From positions 1 through 36,743 of the IMG/VR virus record IMGVR_UViG_3300028577_000029: DNA of 36,743 bases; one strand, 5' to 3'. The translations under genes and the position numbers were made by a program. Origin of the DNA: a virus. The notes beneath the pieces were generated by a model. It was not told the DNA's origin and made no database searches. It saw only the letters and a list, made by a program, of their open reading frames with translations. Below, in pieces: positions 1-7,234 of the stretch (position 1 is its first letter; each line of letters begins with the position of its first letter).

Positions 1-480
1 CAGCGCGAAGGCCGCATGCACCGTTCGATGAACGCGCTGACCGTGCTGAAGCCGCCGCGCCTGCCACTGCAATTCATTTTGCGCTGGTGCTACGACGACG
101 CCGAGAAGCTGGTCGCGTCTTTTGACTTCACCATCTGCCAAGCCGCCATCTGGTTTCAGAACCATCGCTGGCAATCGCTGGTCAACGACGCGTTTTACCC
201 CGACCTCGCCGCGCGCCGGTTGGTCTACACGTTTCCGGTGCGGGAAGAAGCGGCCGGCGGGTCAATGTTGCGCGTTCGGAAGTTCCTGCAGCGCGGTTAC
301 AACATTCAGGCAGCCAGTCTTGCCGGCGTCATTTCGCGGTTGGCGGTTGTGCGTGAAGTACAGAACGCGACAGGCGAGCAAGCCAAGGCCGTTGCCATTT
401 CAGGCTTGCTACATGAAGTCGACCCGATGGTCGTGATAGACGGGCTGGACTTGGTCGACGAGCATGAGGTGGTCGCTTGA
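1..480 (+). CDS. Phage early protein, C-terminal part (possible nucleotidyltransferase-like family)
   Basis: The reading frame is open from the first base, so the true start lies outside the window; 159 residues are visible before TGA at 478-480. The visible part has the pattern FDFTICQAA, then DLAARRL, then a basic RVRKFLQRGYNIQ stretch. I recall this order from C-terminal halves of phage proteins labelled nucleotidyltransferase-like, but no catalytic GS...D-x-D motif is in view, so the function is tentative. Its stop overlaps the TTG start of the DUF2800 gene by 4 bases, which makes it the first visible member of the early replication operon. Confidence 0.6.
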   Translation, partial: QREGRMHRSMNALTVLKPPRLPLQFILRWCYDDAEKLVASFDFTICQAAIWFQNHRWQSLVNDAFYPDLAARRLVYTFPVREEAAGGSMLRVRKFLQRGYNIQAASLAGVISRLAVVREVQNATGEQAKAVAISGLLHEVDPMVVIDGLDLVDEHEVVA

Positions 481-1664
481 AAAAGCACCCCCGTCCTGAG
501 CACTCCCCCATCGGCGCGAGCTCGATGTACCGATGGGCGGAATGTCCCGGCAGCATCCGGCTCACGAAAGGCATCAAGTCTGTCAGTTCCGAGTTTGCCG
601 CAGAAGGAACGGTCGCCCACGACATCGGCGCCAAGGTGCTTGGCGGCGCCGAACTGATTTCGTTCCTGGGCACGAAGCAGAAAGCCGACGGCCACGAATT
701 CGAAGTGACCGAGGAAATGCTGGAAGCAGTCGAGGTGTACGCCCAAGCGGTCAAGGCGGCACTCGTCACGAACACGCTGATCGAGCACAAGTTCGATCTG
801 ACCAGTGTTTATCCCGGACTCTACGGCACGGCCGACTGCGTTCAATTCGATAAGCCGCGAAAACTCTTGCGCGTGATGGATTACAAGCATGGCGCGGGCG
901 TGGCTGTCGAAGTGGTGGAAAAGATCGACGGTAAGGACGTGCCCAATCCGCAGTTGATGTACTACGCGCTGGGTGCGTTGATGACGTGCGGCTTCGAAGT
1001 CAACGAGGTGGAACTGGTGATCGTTCAGCCGCGTTGCCCGCACGTTGACGGGCCGGTGCGCCGTTACCGCCTGTCCGCTATTGACCTGATGGACTTCGCG
1101 ACCGAGCTCATCGACTACGCCAAAGCCACGGAGGATCCGAATGCACCGCTTAACCCTGGCGACCATTGCCGTTTTTGCGCTGCTGCTGGCGTGTGCCCTG
1201 CCATCCATGCCCGCGCCACCGAAACCGCGAAACAGGTGTTCGGACCAGCCAGTGCATACGATCCGAAGGCTCTCGCCAGCACTCTTGCGTGGCTGCCTGT
1301 CCTCGAAGCGTGGGCGAAGAACGTACGCCAGTTCGCTTACAACGAGGTTGAGGGCGGGAAGGCGATACCGGGGTACAAGCTGGTCGCGAAACGCGCCAAC
1401 CGCGTCTGGAAGGACGTGGCCGCAGCAGAGACTGCGCTGAAAGCCGCGGGCCTGGGCGAACCGGAAATGTATGGCGAGCCCGAGCTTCAATCGCCGTCGA
1501 AGATCGAAAAAGCATTGACGGCACGAAAGATCAAACCTGCGGACCGGGCGGCCACTCTCGACCCGTTGGTGGAAAAAGTATCCAGTGGCCACACCCTCGT
1601 CGAAGAATCGGACGCGCGCCCTGTTGTGAAGCAGAGCGCGGCCGATGCTTTTGCAAACGCATAA
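477..1664 (+). CDS. DUF2800 family RecB/Cas4-like nuclease
   Basis: A 395-residue protein of the phage DUF2800 family, related to PD-(D/E)XK exonucleases of the RecB/Cas4 type, expected to process DNA ends during phage replication or recombination. Visible signs are the family-type N-terminus with RWAECPGS, an EGTVAHD segment, the nuclease core GTADCVQF followed by VMDYKHG (the D...DxK active-site pattern), then NPQLMYYALGAL, and a Cys cluster CRFCAAAGVCP near residue 235 that could hold metal or an Fe-S cluster. The start is TTG: it overlaps the upstream stop, has a GAGG about 7 bases before it, and the next ATG would cut into the conserved N-terminus. It sits directly before the DUF2815 gene, the usual pairing in phage replication modules. 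Confidence 0.85.
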   Translation: MKKHPRPEHSPIGASSMYRWAECPGSIRLTKGIKSVSSEFAAEGTVAHDIGAKVLGGAELISFLGTKQKADGHEFEVTEEMLEAVEVYAQAVKAALVTNTLIEHKFDLTSVYPGLYGTADCVQFDKPRKLLRVMDYKHGAGVAVEVVEKIDGKDVPNPQLMYYALGALMTCGFEVNEVELVIVQPRCPHVDGPVRRYRLSAIDLMDFATELIDYAKATEDPNAPLNPGDHCRFCAAAGVCPAIHARATETAKQVFGPASAYDPKALASTLAWLPVLEAWAKNVRQFAYNEVEGGKAIPGYKLVAKRANRVWKDVAAAETALKAAGLGEPEMYGEPELQSPSKIEKALTARKIKPADRAATLDPLVEKVSSGHTLVEESDARPVVKQSAADAFANA

Positions 1665-1683
1665 CCTCTGAAAAGGAAACACC

Positions 1684-2274
1684 ATGTCAAAAGAAACCGT
1701 CCTCACCCCTGAATTCCGTGTGTCGTACCCGAACATCCTGACCAGCCGTGACGTCGAGAAAGACCAGAAAGACGGCACCAAGAAGATCGAAAAAGAATAC
1801 GGGCTCAACGGGATTTTCCCGCCCGGCGCCGACCTGTCCGCGATGAAGAAGATGGCGCAAGCGTGCCTCGTCGAAAAGCTGGGCGCCGACAAAACCAAAT
1901 GGCCGGCGAACCTACGCTCGCCGTTTCGCAAGTGCGAGGAACGCATGAAGGACGGCAAGCTGCCCGATGGTTATGTCGCCGGCGGCACGTTTATCAACGT
2001 GAAGTCCAAGACCAAACCCGGCCTGGTGAACGCACAGGTGCAGACGATCATCGACGAAACCGAGTTCTACGCTGGCTGCTATGCGCGCGCCCAGGTTCAC
2101 GCCTACTACTACGAGTTCAAGGGCAACCGCGGCGTCGCGTTCGGCCTCGACAACGTGCAGAAGCTGCGCGATGGCGACAGCCTGAGTGGCCGCGTGCGCG
2201 CCGAAGATGCGTTCGAAGCCGTAGCCGGCGCCGAGTCGGGCGCTGGTGCAGCCGAAGATATCTTCGCGACCTAA
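1684..2274 (+). CDS. DUF2815 family single-stranded DNA-binding protein
   Basis: A 196-residue protein beginning FRVSYPNIL after a short leader, the hallmark of DUF2815 phage proteins, which are regarded as ssDNA-binding replication accessory proteins. The middle holds a Lys-rich segment and the C-terminus is acidic and Ala/Gly-rich (ending AAEDIFAT), similar in style to the acidic tails of SSBs that contact partner enzymes. AAGGAAA lies 6 bases before the ATG. It follows the DUF2800 gene by 19 bases and is followed by a strong terminator, so these first genes probably end one transcript segment. Confidence 0.85.
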   Translation: MSKETVLTPEFRVSYPNILTSRDVEKDQKDGTKKIEKEYGLNGIFPPGADLSAMKKMAQACLVEKLGADKTKWPANLRSPFRKCEERMKDGKLPDGYVAGGTFINVKSKTKPGLVNAQVQTIIDETEFYAGCYARAQVHAYYYEFKGNRGVAFGLDNVQKLRDGDSLSGRVRAEDAFEAVAGAESGAGAAEDIFAT

Positions 2275-2292
2275 CCGATCGACAACCCATGG

Positions 2293-2318
2293 GCGCCCCT
2301 TCGGGGGCGCTCCTTTTT
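2293..2318 (+). terminator. Rho-independent terminator after the DUF2815 gene
   Basis: A perfect 7-bp stem GCGCCCC/GGGGCGC closes a TTCG tetraloop (2300-2303) and is followed by TCCTTTTT. It lies 19 bases after the stop of the DUF2815 gene and 16 bases before the next ATG. Downstream replication genes would need read-through, antitermination or a promoter not identified here. Confidence 0.85.
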
Positions 2319-2333
2319 ATCAGGAGTGACTAG

Positions 2334-2585
2334 ATGATCAATCGTTTAGCGTTAATACTTTCTTTCGCGCTGCTCAAAATCGGAGGCCGCGCGCTGCTCG
2401 CGTCTATGTGGCTTCTCAATGTTTCGGAGATAGTCACCTTATGGGTGCGGATACGCCTGGTGCGCAAGCAGCGAGAGCCTTTGCCCTACTCCGAACGCAT
2501 GACGGAAATCAGGGCCGAAGGGGTAGACGTCACGGCTGCGTTGGCCGAGGCGCGGCGCCGTATGGGATTGCCGCCGCGGAAATGA
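2334..2585 (+). CDS. Small membrane-anchored protein, unknown function
   Basis: An 83-residue protein. The N-terminal 40 residues are hydrophobic (LALILSFALLKIGG, then LLASMWLLNVSEIVTLWV) and are likely one or two membrane segments. The rest is a basic, charged cytoplasmic-type tail with helical sequence (MTEIRAEGVDVTAALAEARRRMG). AGGAG stands 8 bases before the ATG. Its stop overlaps the start of the nuclease-like gene in an ATGA. No family recognised. Confidence 0.65.
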   Translation: MINRLALILSFALLKIGGRALLASMWLLNVSEIVTLWVRIRLVRKQREPLPYSERMTEIRAEGVDVTAALAEARRRMGLPPRK

Positions 2586-3172
2586 AAACTGCAACGGGTT
2601 GCCCGCTCAAAGCTATTCCGACGAGATACAAAGGCTACCACTTCCGCAGTAGGTTGGAGGCGCGGTGGGCGGTATTTTTCGACGCACTTGACATCCAATA
2701 TATGTATGAAAGCGAAGGATACGAACTGCGCGACGGCACGAAATATCTACCGGATTTCTATCTGCCCGAGTTAAGTGGAGGGCTGCATGTGGAGGTGAAA
2801 CCGACCATCGAGCCATTCCAGTTTAGAAAGGCAATGCGATTCAGCGAGCAGAATTTGTCGTCAATTTTGCTTTTGGTCGGGGAGCCCGCAGCCAGAAGCT
2901 ACGTCATCTATGGAGGGGATGAACTCCCATGTGTCGTGTCCGGGACCGAATGCTTCTTTGAGGCATGGTCGGCGCATTTTTATTCAAAATACTTACCCGG
3001 CGGATCGCACGGCGACGAGAACCGGTTGTATCTGGGAAATTCGGATACCTACGACCGGCTGAAAGGCCGTTTCGCGGACAACAGTGAATTTATTTACGAC
3101 TCGCGTGTGCGCCTCGCAATCCAGCAATCCCGATCCGCACGATTTGAATTCGGTCAGAGCGGCGCCACATGA
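2582..3172 (+). CDS. PD-(D/E)XK-type endonuclease-like protein
   Basis: A 196-residue protein. The N-terminal third reads YKGYHFRSRLEARWAVFFD, then EGYELRDGTKYLPDFYLP, then HVEVKP. This spacing of Glu, Asp and ExK is the restriction-endonuclease-like core found in many small phage nucleases, so DNA cleavage is a fair inference. The C-terminal 100 residues are unrecognised. The ATG at 2582 overlaps the preceding stop (ATGA), and its own stop overlaps the DNA polymerase start in the same way, so it is probably translated with the polymerase. Nuclease genes of another type (VRR-NUC) often hold this place in comparable phage modules, and this could be a substitute. Confidence 0.7.
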   Translation: MKTATGCPLKAIPTRYKGYHFRSRLEARWAVFFDALDIQYMYESEGYELRDGTKYLPDFYLPELSGGLHVEVKPTIEPFQFRKAMRFSEQNLSSILLLVGEPAARSYVIYGGDELPCVVSGTECFFEAWSAHFYSKYLPGGSHGDENRLYLGNSDTYDRLKGRFADNSEFIYDSRVRLAIQQSRSARFEFGQSGAT

Positions 3173-5217
3173 ACGTTCACCTCCACATCGACTTCGAAAC
3201 CTGCAGCGCCATCGACCTTAAGGCGTGCGGGCTCGACGTGTATTCGAAGCACCCGTCGACGGACGTGTGGTGTATGGCGTGGACGCTCGACGGCGGGCCG
3301 GTCAATCTGTGGAAGATGGGCGAGCCATTCCCGTTCGTCGAAGAAGATTACGCACAGTTGCGCGGGGGTGTCGTCGTCGCCCACAACGCCCCCTTCGAGC
3401 TCGCCATCTGGAATCAGATCATGGCGCCCCGCTACGGCTGGCCGGAATTAAAGCCCGAGCAAGTGCAATGTACGATGGCGATGAGCTACGCGATGGCCCT
3501 GCCCGGCAGCCTCGAGAACGCGTCCGCGGCGGTCGGCATCGAAGAACGCAAGGACCAGGCGGGCCGGCGCGTGATGATGCAGCTATCCAAACCGAGAGAG
3601 GTGAAACCCGATGGGACAATCATCTGGTGGGACGACCCTGCCAAGCTGGACAAGCTCTATGCCTATTGCCGGCAGGACGTGGAAGTTGAGCGCCAACTGC
3701 ATCGTCGGCTACTCGCGCTATCAAATTCTGAAGCTGCGCTTTGGCAACTGGACTACCGAATTAATCAGCGTGGTATTTTTATCGACCGGCACGCAGTTCA
3801 ATCTGCGATTAAGATGGTGCAGGCAGAGCAAGCCCGACTCAACGGGGAAATGCACCGCGTCACCGGCGGCGCCGTGTCCACCTGCAGCGCCGTCGGCCAG
3901 CTTGGCGACTGGATCCGATACCGCGGCGTTGAAATGCCCGGCGTCGCAAAGGCCGATGTGCTTGACGCGCTCTCCGGGGGTGATCTGCCGGAGGACGTGC
4001 GCGATGCCCTCCATCTGCGTCGCGAGGCGGCCAAATCCTCTACCGCCAAGCTCAAAGGAATGCTCGACCGCGCCGGACCCGATGGTCGAGTTCGTGGAAT
4101 GTTCCAGTATCACGGCGCGTCGACGGGTCGGTGGGCTGGACGCGGGATCCAATTACATAACCTTCCCCGACCGAATCTGGAACAGCCGAGCATAGAAGAT
4201 GCCATTGATCACATCGGCGACGCCGAGTATCTGAACCTGATGCACGGCAGCCCGCTTGATGTGGTGTCCTCCTGCCTGCGCGGGTTTATCACGGCAGCAC
4301 CGGGGCATGACCTGATCGCCGCCGACTTCGCCAACATCGAGGGGCGCGTGCTGGCGTGGCTCGCGGGCGAGGAATGGAAGCTGCAGGCGTTTAGGGATTT
4401 TGATGCGGGTATCGGCGCGGATATCTACCTGCTGACGTACGCCAAATCGTTCGGCCTCGACGTAAAAACCTTGAGCAAGAAAAGCCCGGTGCGCCAAGTC
4501 GGCAAAGTGGAAGAACTGGCGTTCGGTTTTGGCGGCGGCGTCGGCGCGTGGCGCACGATGGAGAAAGCCTACCGGCCACCGGCCATGACCGACAACGAAG
4601 TGAACGATATCAAAAACCGTTGGCGCGACGCCCACCCCGCCATCGCGGATTACGACGACGGGTATTGGGCGAAGCTCGACGAGGCGGCAATCTCGGCGGT
4701 GCTAAACGGCGGCCAGGTGTTCGAAGCGGGCGCGGCAGGTCGGCGTATACGATTCAAAGTCAAGGGCTCATTCCTCTGGTGCCAGTTGCCATCGGGGCGC
4801 CTGCTCTGTTACCCTTATCCCCGCGTTGTGGAAACAACAACACCTTGGGGAAAGGTCAAAGACACGCTGACCTTCCGCACGGAGTTGATCGGTGAAGCCC
4901 GCAAGAAAGCCAAGATTATCGACGACCCGCTGAACGGCGGGAATTGGTTTCGGGTTTCCACTTACGGCGGATCGCTGTCGGAAAACGTGACGCAGGCAGT
5001 GGCGCGTGACCTGTTGGCGGAGGGAATGGTTCGCATCGATCCAAAGTGGCCAGTGGTGATGCACGTTCACGATGAAATCGTTGTGGAAATCAACGAAAAC
5101 GCGACACACGCCACGCCAATGATCGTGGAGAACGAAATGAAGAAAGTGCCCAAGTGGGCAACCGGCTTGCCAATCGCCGTCGAAGGTTGGCGTGGCCGTC
5201 GATACAGAAAGGGCTGA
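3169..5217 (+). CDS. Family A DNA polymerase with 3'-5' exonuclease domain
   Basis: A 682-residue replicative DNA polymerase of the phage Pol I type without a 5' nuclease domain. The N-terminal proofreading domain shows D8 and E10 (IDFETC), AHNAPFE near residue 73, and YCRQDVEVE near residue 166. The polymerase domain has motif A DFANIEGR near 385, motif B with R and K before FGFGGG near 440-455, and motif C HVHDEIVV near 632-639. All expected catalytic acids are present. The start overlaps the preceding stop (ATGA). It acts with the Prim-Pol/helicase at 7231 and the ssDNA-binding protein at 1684 to copy the phage genome. Confidence 0.95.
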   Translation: MNVHLHIDFETCSAIDLKACGLDVYSKHPSTDVWCMAWTLDGGPVNLWKMGEPFPFVEEDYAQLRGGVVVAHNAPFELAIWNQIMAPRYGWPELKPEQVQCTMAMSYAMALPGSLENASAAVGIEERKDQAGRRVMMQLSKPREVKPDGTIIWWDDPAKLDKLYAYCRQDVEVERQLHRRLLALSNSEAALWQLDYRINQRGIFIDRHAVQSAIKMVQAEQARLNGEMHRVTGGAVSTCSAVGQLGDWIRYRGVEMPGVAKADVLDALSGGDLPEDVRDALHLRREAAKSSTAKLKGMLDRAGPDGRVRGMFQYHGASTGRWAGRGIQLHNLPRPNLEQPSIEDAIDHIGDAEYLNLMHGSPLDVVSSCLRGFITAAPGHDLIAADFANIEGRVLAWLAGEEWKLQAFRDFDAGIGADIYLLTYAKSFGLDVKTLSKKSPVRQVGKVEELAFGFGGGVGAWRTMEKAYRPPAMTDNEVNDIKNRWRDAHPAIADYDDGYWAKLDEAAISAVLNGGQVFEAGAAGRRIRFKVKGSFLWCQLPSGRLLCYPYPRVVETTTPWGKVKDTLTFRTELIGEARKKAKIIDDPLNGGNWFRVSTYGGSLSENVTQAVARDLLAEGMVRIDPKWPVVMHVHDEIVVEINENATHATPMIVENEMKKVPKWATGLPIAVEGWRGRRYRKG

Positions 5218-5218
5218 T

Positions 5219-5758
5219 ATGTGGAAACCAATACCGGAATGGCCGCAGTATGAAGTGTCTGACCAGGGGGAAGTTCGCTCGGTGACACGCACCGTACATA
5301 TTAAAAACCCATACGGCGTGGTTAAGCCGCGCGTCTACGCCGGCCGCACGGTCAAGTTACCGACCATGAAAAGTGGGTATCAAATGGCGCACCTCTCTGC
5401 GCCGGGACGCGCGAAACGGCATGCATACGTTCATGCGCTGGTGCTGGAAGTGTTTGTTGGCCCCGTGCCAGAAGGCATGGAGTGTTGCCACAACAACGGC
5501 GTTCGCGCCGACAACCGGCTAGTCAACCTCCGCTACGACACGCGATCTGCAAACGCTTTAGACCGACACGCGCACGGCACGATGCCTAAGTGGCGCGGTG
5601 TCGAATGCCCGATCGCCAAGCTGGATGACGAAGGCGTCCGGTACATACGTGCGAACACGGGCGTCCTGACGCAGCGCGCGATGGGCAAGACTCTTGGAGT
5701 GTGCCACCGCACCGTAGGGTCAGTCATTCGTGGCGAATCGTGGAGTCACGTCGCATGA
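5219..5758 (+). CDS. HNH homing-type endonuclease (NUMOD4, HNH, HTH)
   Basis: A 179-residue protein beginning WKPIPEWPQYEVSDQGEVRS, a NUMOD4 DNA-binding element. It continues with an HNH core (HALVLEVF, then CCHNNGVRADNRLVNLRY, near residues 72-105). It ends with a helix-turn-helix-like part (AKLDDEGVRYIRAN, then TQRAMGKTLGVCHRTVGSVIRG). This architecture is typical of free-standing homing endonucleases. It starts 1 base after the DNA polymerase stop and its own stop overlaps the next ATG. It may be a mobile gene that settled beside the polymerase gene. No intron or intein is visible in the polymerase. Confidence 0.9.
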   Translation: MWKPIPEWPQYEVSDQGEVRSVTRTVHIKNPYGVVKPRVYAGRTVKLPTMKSGYQMAHLSAPGRAKRHAYVHALVLEVFVGPVPEGMECCHNNGVRADNRLVNLRYDTRSANALDRHAHGTMPKWRGVECPIAKLDDEGVRYIRANTGVLTQRAMGKTLGVCHRTVGSVIRGESWSHVA

Positions 5759-5862
5759 TTGAGGGGCTGGTGATTGTTTTTGCGGTCGTGTGGATCGTCG
5801 CCGTGTTCGCGGCCGGCGTCTACGCCATCATCAAGAACCGGGGCAACGTCGATGGCCGATGA
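5755..5862 (+). CDS. 35-residue single-pass membrane protein
   Basis: The sequence begins MIEGLVIVFAVVWIVAVFAA and ends with a short basic tail (KNRGNVDGR). It is one membrane helix with almost nothing else. The ATG overlaps the HNH gene stop (ATGA), and its own last codons overlap the start of the zinc-ribbon gene by 11 bases. The tight coupling supports translation; there is no family assignment. Confidence 0.6.
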   Translation: MIEGLVIVFAVVWIVAVFAAGVYAIIKNRGNVDGR

Positions 5863-6043
5863 GTGCGACCGCGGCAACGAGACTGCCGAATTGTTTTTGA
5901 GCGTTGCACGCGCCGCGGTCAAGCCAGCCGTCGCGCCGATGGGCATAGGCATCTGCATCAACTGCGGCGCTGACGTAGCGGGTGACGCGCGTTGGTGCGA
6001 CACCGAATGCCGAGCAGATTGGGAGGCGCATGGGCATAAGTAG
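5852..6043 (+). CDS. Small zinc-ribbon protein
   Basis: A 63-residue protein with CINCGADVAGDARWCDTEC in the C-terminal third, a C-x2-C-x9-C-x3-C zinc-binding pattern followed by RADWEAHG. Small phage zinc ribbons with an RWC...ECR...W ending are common and sometimes compared with TraR/DksA C4 fingers, but the coiled-coil part of DksA is absent here. It overlaps the PAPS-reductase-like gene by 14 bases, so the two are likely translated together. Partner and role unknown. Confidence 0.75.
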   Translation: MADECDRGNETAELFLSVARAAVKPAVAPMGIGICINCGADVAGDARWCDTECRADWEAHGHK

Positions 6044-6911
6044 CACACCGCGCCGGCTGTTCGTGTCGTTCTCTGGTGGCGAAACGTCGGCATACATGAC
6101 GGTCTTGATTCTCACGGTGTTCCGGCATTTGTGGGACGAGGTGGTCGTGCTGTTCTCGAACACGGGGCGTGAGAACGAAGCCACACTGCGGTTCGTCCGA
6201 CTCTGCGACCAGGTGCTGGGCTTCAAGACGATATGGGTCGAGGCTGTTGTGAACCACGGGGTTCGCAAGAGCTGCGGCCACCGCGTAGTTGACTTTGATT
6301 CAGCGTCCCGCAATGGCGAGCCGTTCGAAGAAGTAATCAAAAAATATGGCATACCCAATGTCAAGTTCCCGCACTGCACGCGTGAACTGAAATTGAATCC
6401 AATGCTTTCGTATGTGGCCAGCATCGGCTGGAACAAGGGCACTTACGACACAGCCATCGGCATCCGCGCGGACGAACCCTCCCGCCGTGACAAGAATTAC
6501 GTCGAAAAGCGCATCGTGTATTTGCTCATGGACATGGTGCCCACGACCAAGACGCAGGTCAACGCACATTGGGCCGCGCAGCCATTTCGATTGGAGCTTA
6601 CGGGATACCAAGGCAACTGCAAAAACTGCTTTAAAAAATCAATGCTGAAACTCCTGACGATCGCGGATGAGGATCCAACGGTGTTCGACTGGACAACTGA
6701 AATGGGGGAACGGTATGGGCATGTCGGCAAGGAAACAAATCACCGAATCAAAGGCTATCGACGGGTATTTTTCCGCAACAATTTGTCGTCGATAGACTTG
6801 ATCAATTTGCATGAGCTATCGCGCGACGATCTGACTGCGGTCGTTGATGATTCACTGGCCGTGCCGGTAGTGGACGGCTGCTCCACTGAAAGTTGTGAGG
6901 TGACGTTTTGA
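6030..6911 (+). CDS. PAPS reductase-family (adenine nucleotide alpha hydrolase) protein
   Basis: A 293-residue protein. SFSGGETSAYM at residues 13-23 is the PP-loop (SGGxxS) of the PAPS reductase/ATP pyrophosphatase group. HCTREL near 112 and CKNCFKK near 195 supply cysteines that could bind a metal or Fe-S cluster, as in phage members of this family. GGGAGG lies 3 bases before the ATG, which fixes the start. True assimilatory sulfate reduction is unlikely for a phage; ATP-dependent activation in base or sulfur modification chemistry is an alternative, but no dnd-type or thiouridine partner genes are visible. It follows a zinc ribbon and precedes a 107-residue unknown, all overlapping. Confidence 0.85.
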   Translation: MGISSTPRRLFVSFSGGETSAYMTVLILTVFRHLWDEVVVLFSNTGRENEATLRFVRLCDQVLGFKTIWVEAVVNHGVRKSCGHRVVDFDSASRNGEPFEEVIKKYGIPNVKFPHCTRELKLNPMLSYVASIGWNKGTYDTAIGIRADEPSRRDKNYVEKRIVYLLMDMVPTTKTQVNAHWAAQPFRLELTGYQGNCKNCFKKSMLKLLTIADEDPTVFDWTTEMGERYGHVGKETNHRIKGYRRVFFRNNLSSIDLINLHELSRDDLTAVVDDSLAVPVVDGCSTESCEVTF

Positions 6912-7234
6912 TGAGAACAAAAACAGTTGAATCTTACGGGGTTCGCATTTTCATGGCCGGGGATAAAGCCGTCATCGAACAGGTGTGCCGCGAACACTGC
7001 ATGGAGGTGGGGCTGTGCGTTACGGTGCAGGCCGCCGAGTTCATATATACCGGCGGGCAAGAGTCAGGTGTCGAAGTTGGGCTTGTGAACTATCCGCGAT
7101 TTCCGAGCACTCCGGTTGAGATAAAAGCAAAAGCCCTGACTCTGGCGGAAAAAATGATCGAGCGCGCCTGCCAGTGGTCAGCCTTGGTCGTCACACCGAC
7201 GGAATCCGTGTGGCTGGATCGGAGGCCGGCATGA
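6911..7234 (+). CDS. Conserved-looking phage protein of unknown function (107 aa)
   Basis: A soluble, mixed alpha/beta sequence beginning MRTKTVESYGVRIFMAG, with three cysteines and the segment VCREHCMEVGLCVTV. It ends with a helical part (VEIKAKALTLAEKMIERACQ). The ATG overlaps the PAPS-reductase-like stop by one base (TGATG), and its stop overlaps the primase start (ATGA). The position between a PP-loop enzyme and the replicative primase suggests an early nucleic-acid-related role, but this is only inference. Confidence 0.7.
   Translation: MRTKTVESYGVRIFMAGDKAVIEQVCREHCMEVGLCVTVQAAEFIYTGGQESGVEVGLVNYPRFPSTPVEIKAKALTLAEKMIERACQWSALVVTPTESVWLDRRPA

Noticed and set aside
306-1958. A 550-codon minus-strand open frame across the DUF2800 gene and its neighbours
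   Set aside because: It covers parts of three coupled plus-strand genes and its translation has no domain-like sequence.
3169-5217. Intein or intron in the DNA polymerase gene, given the adjacent homing endonuclease
   Set aside because: The frame is continuous, with all polymerase motifs at normal spacing.
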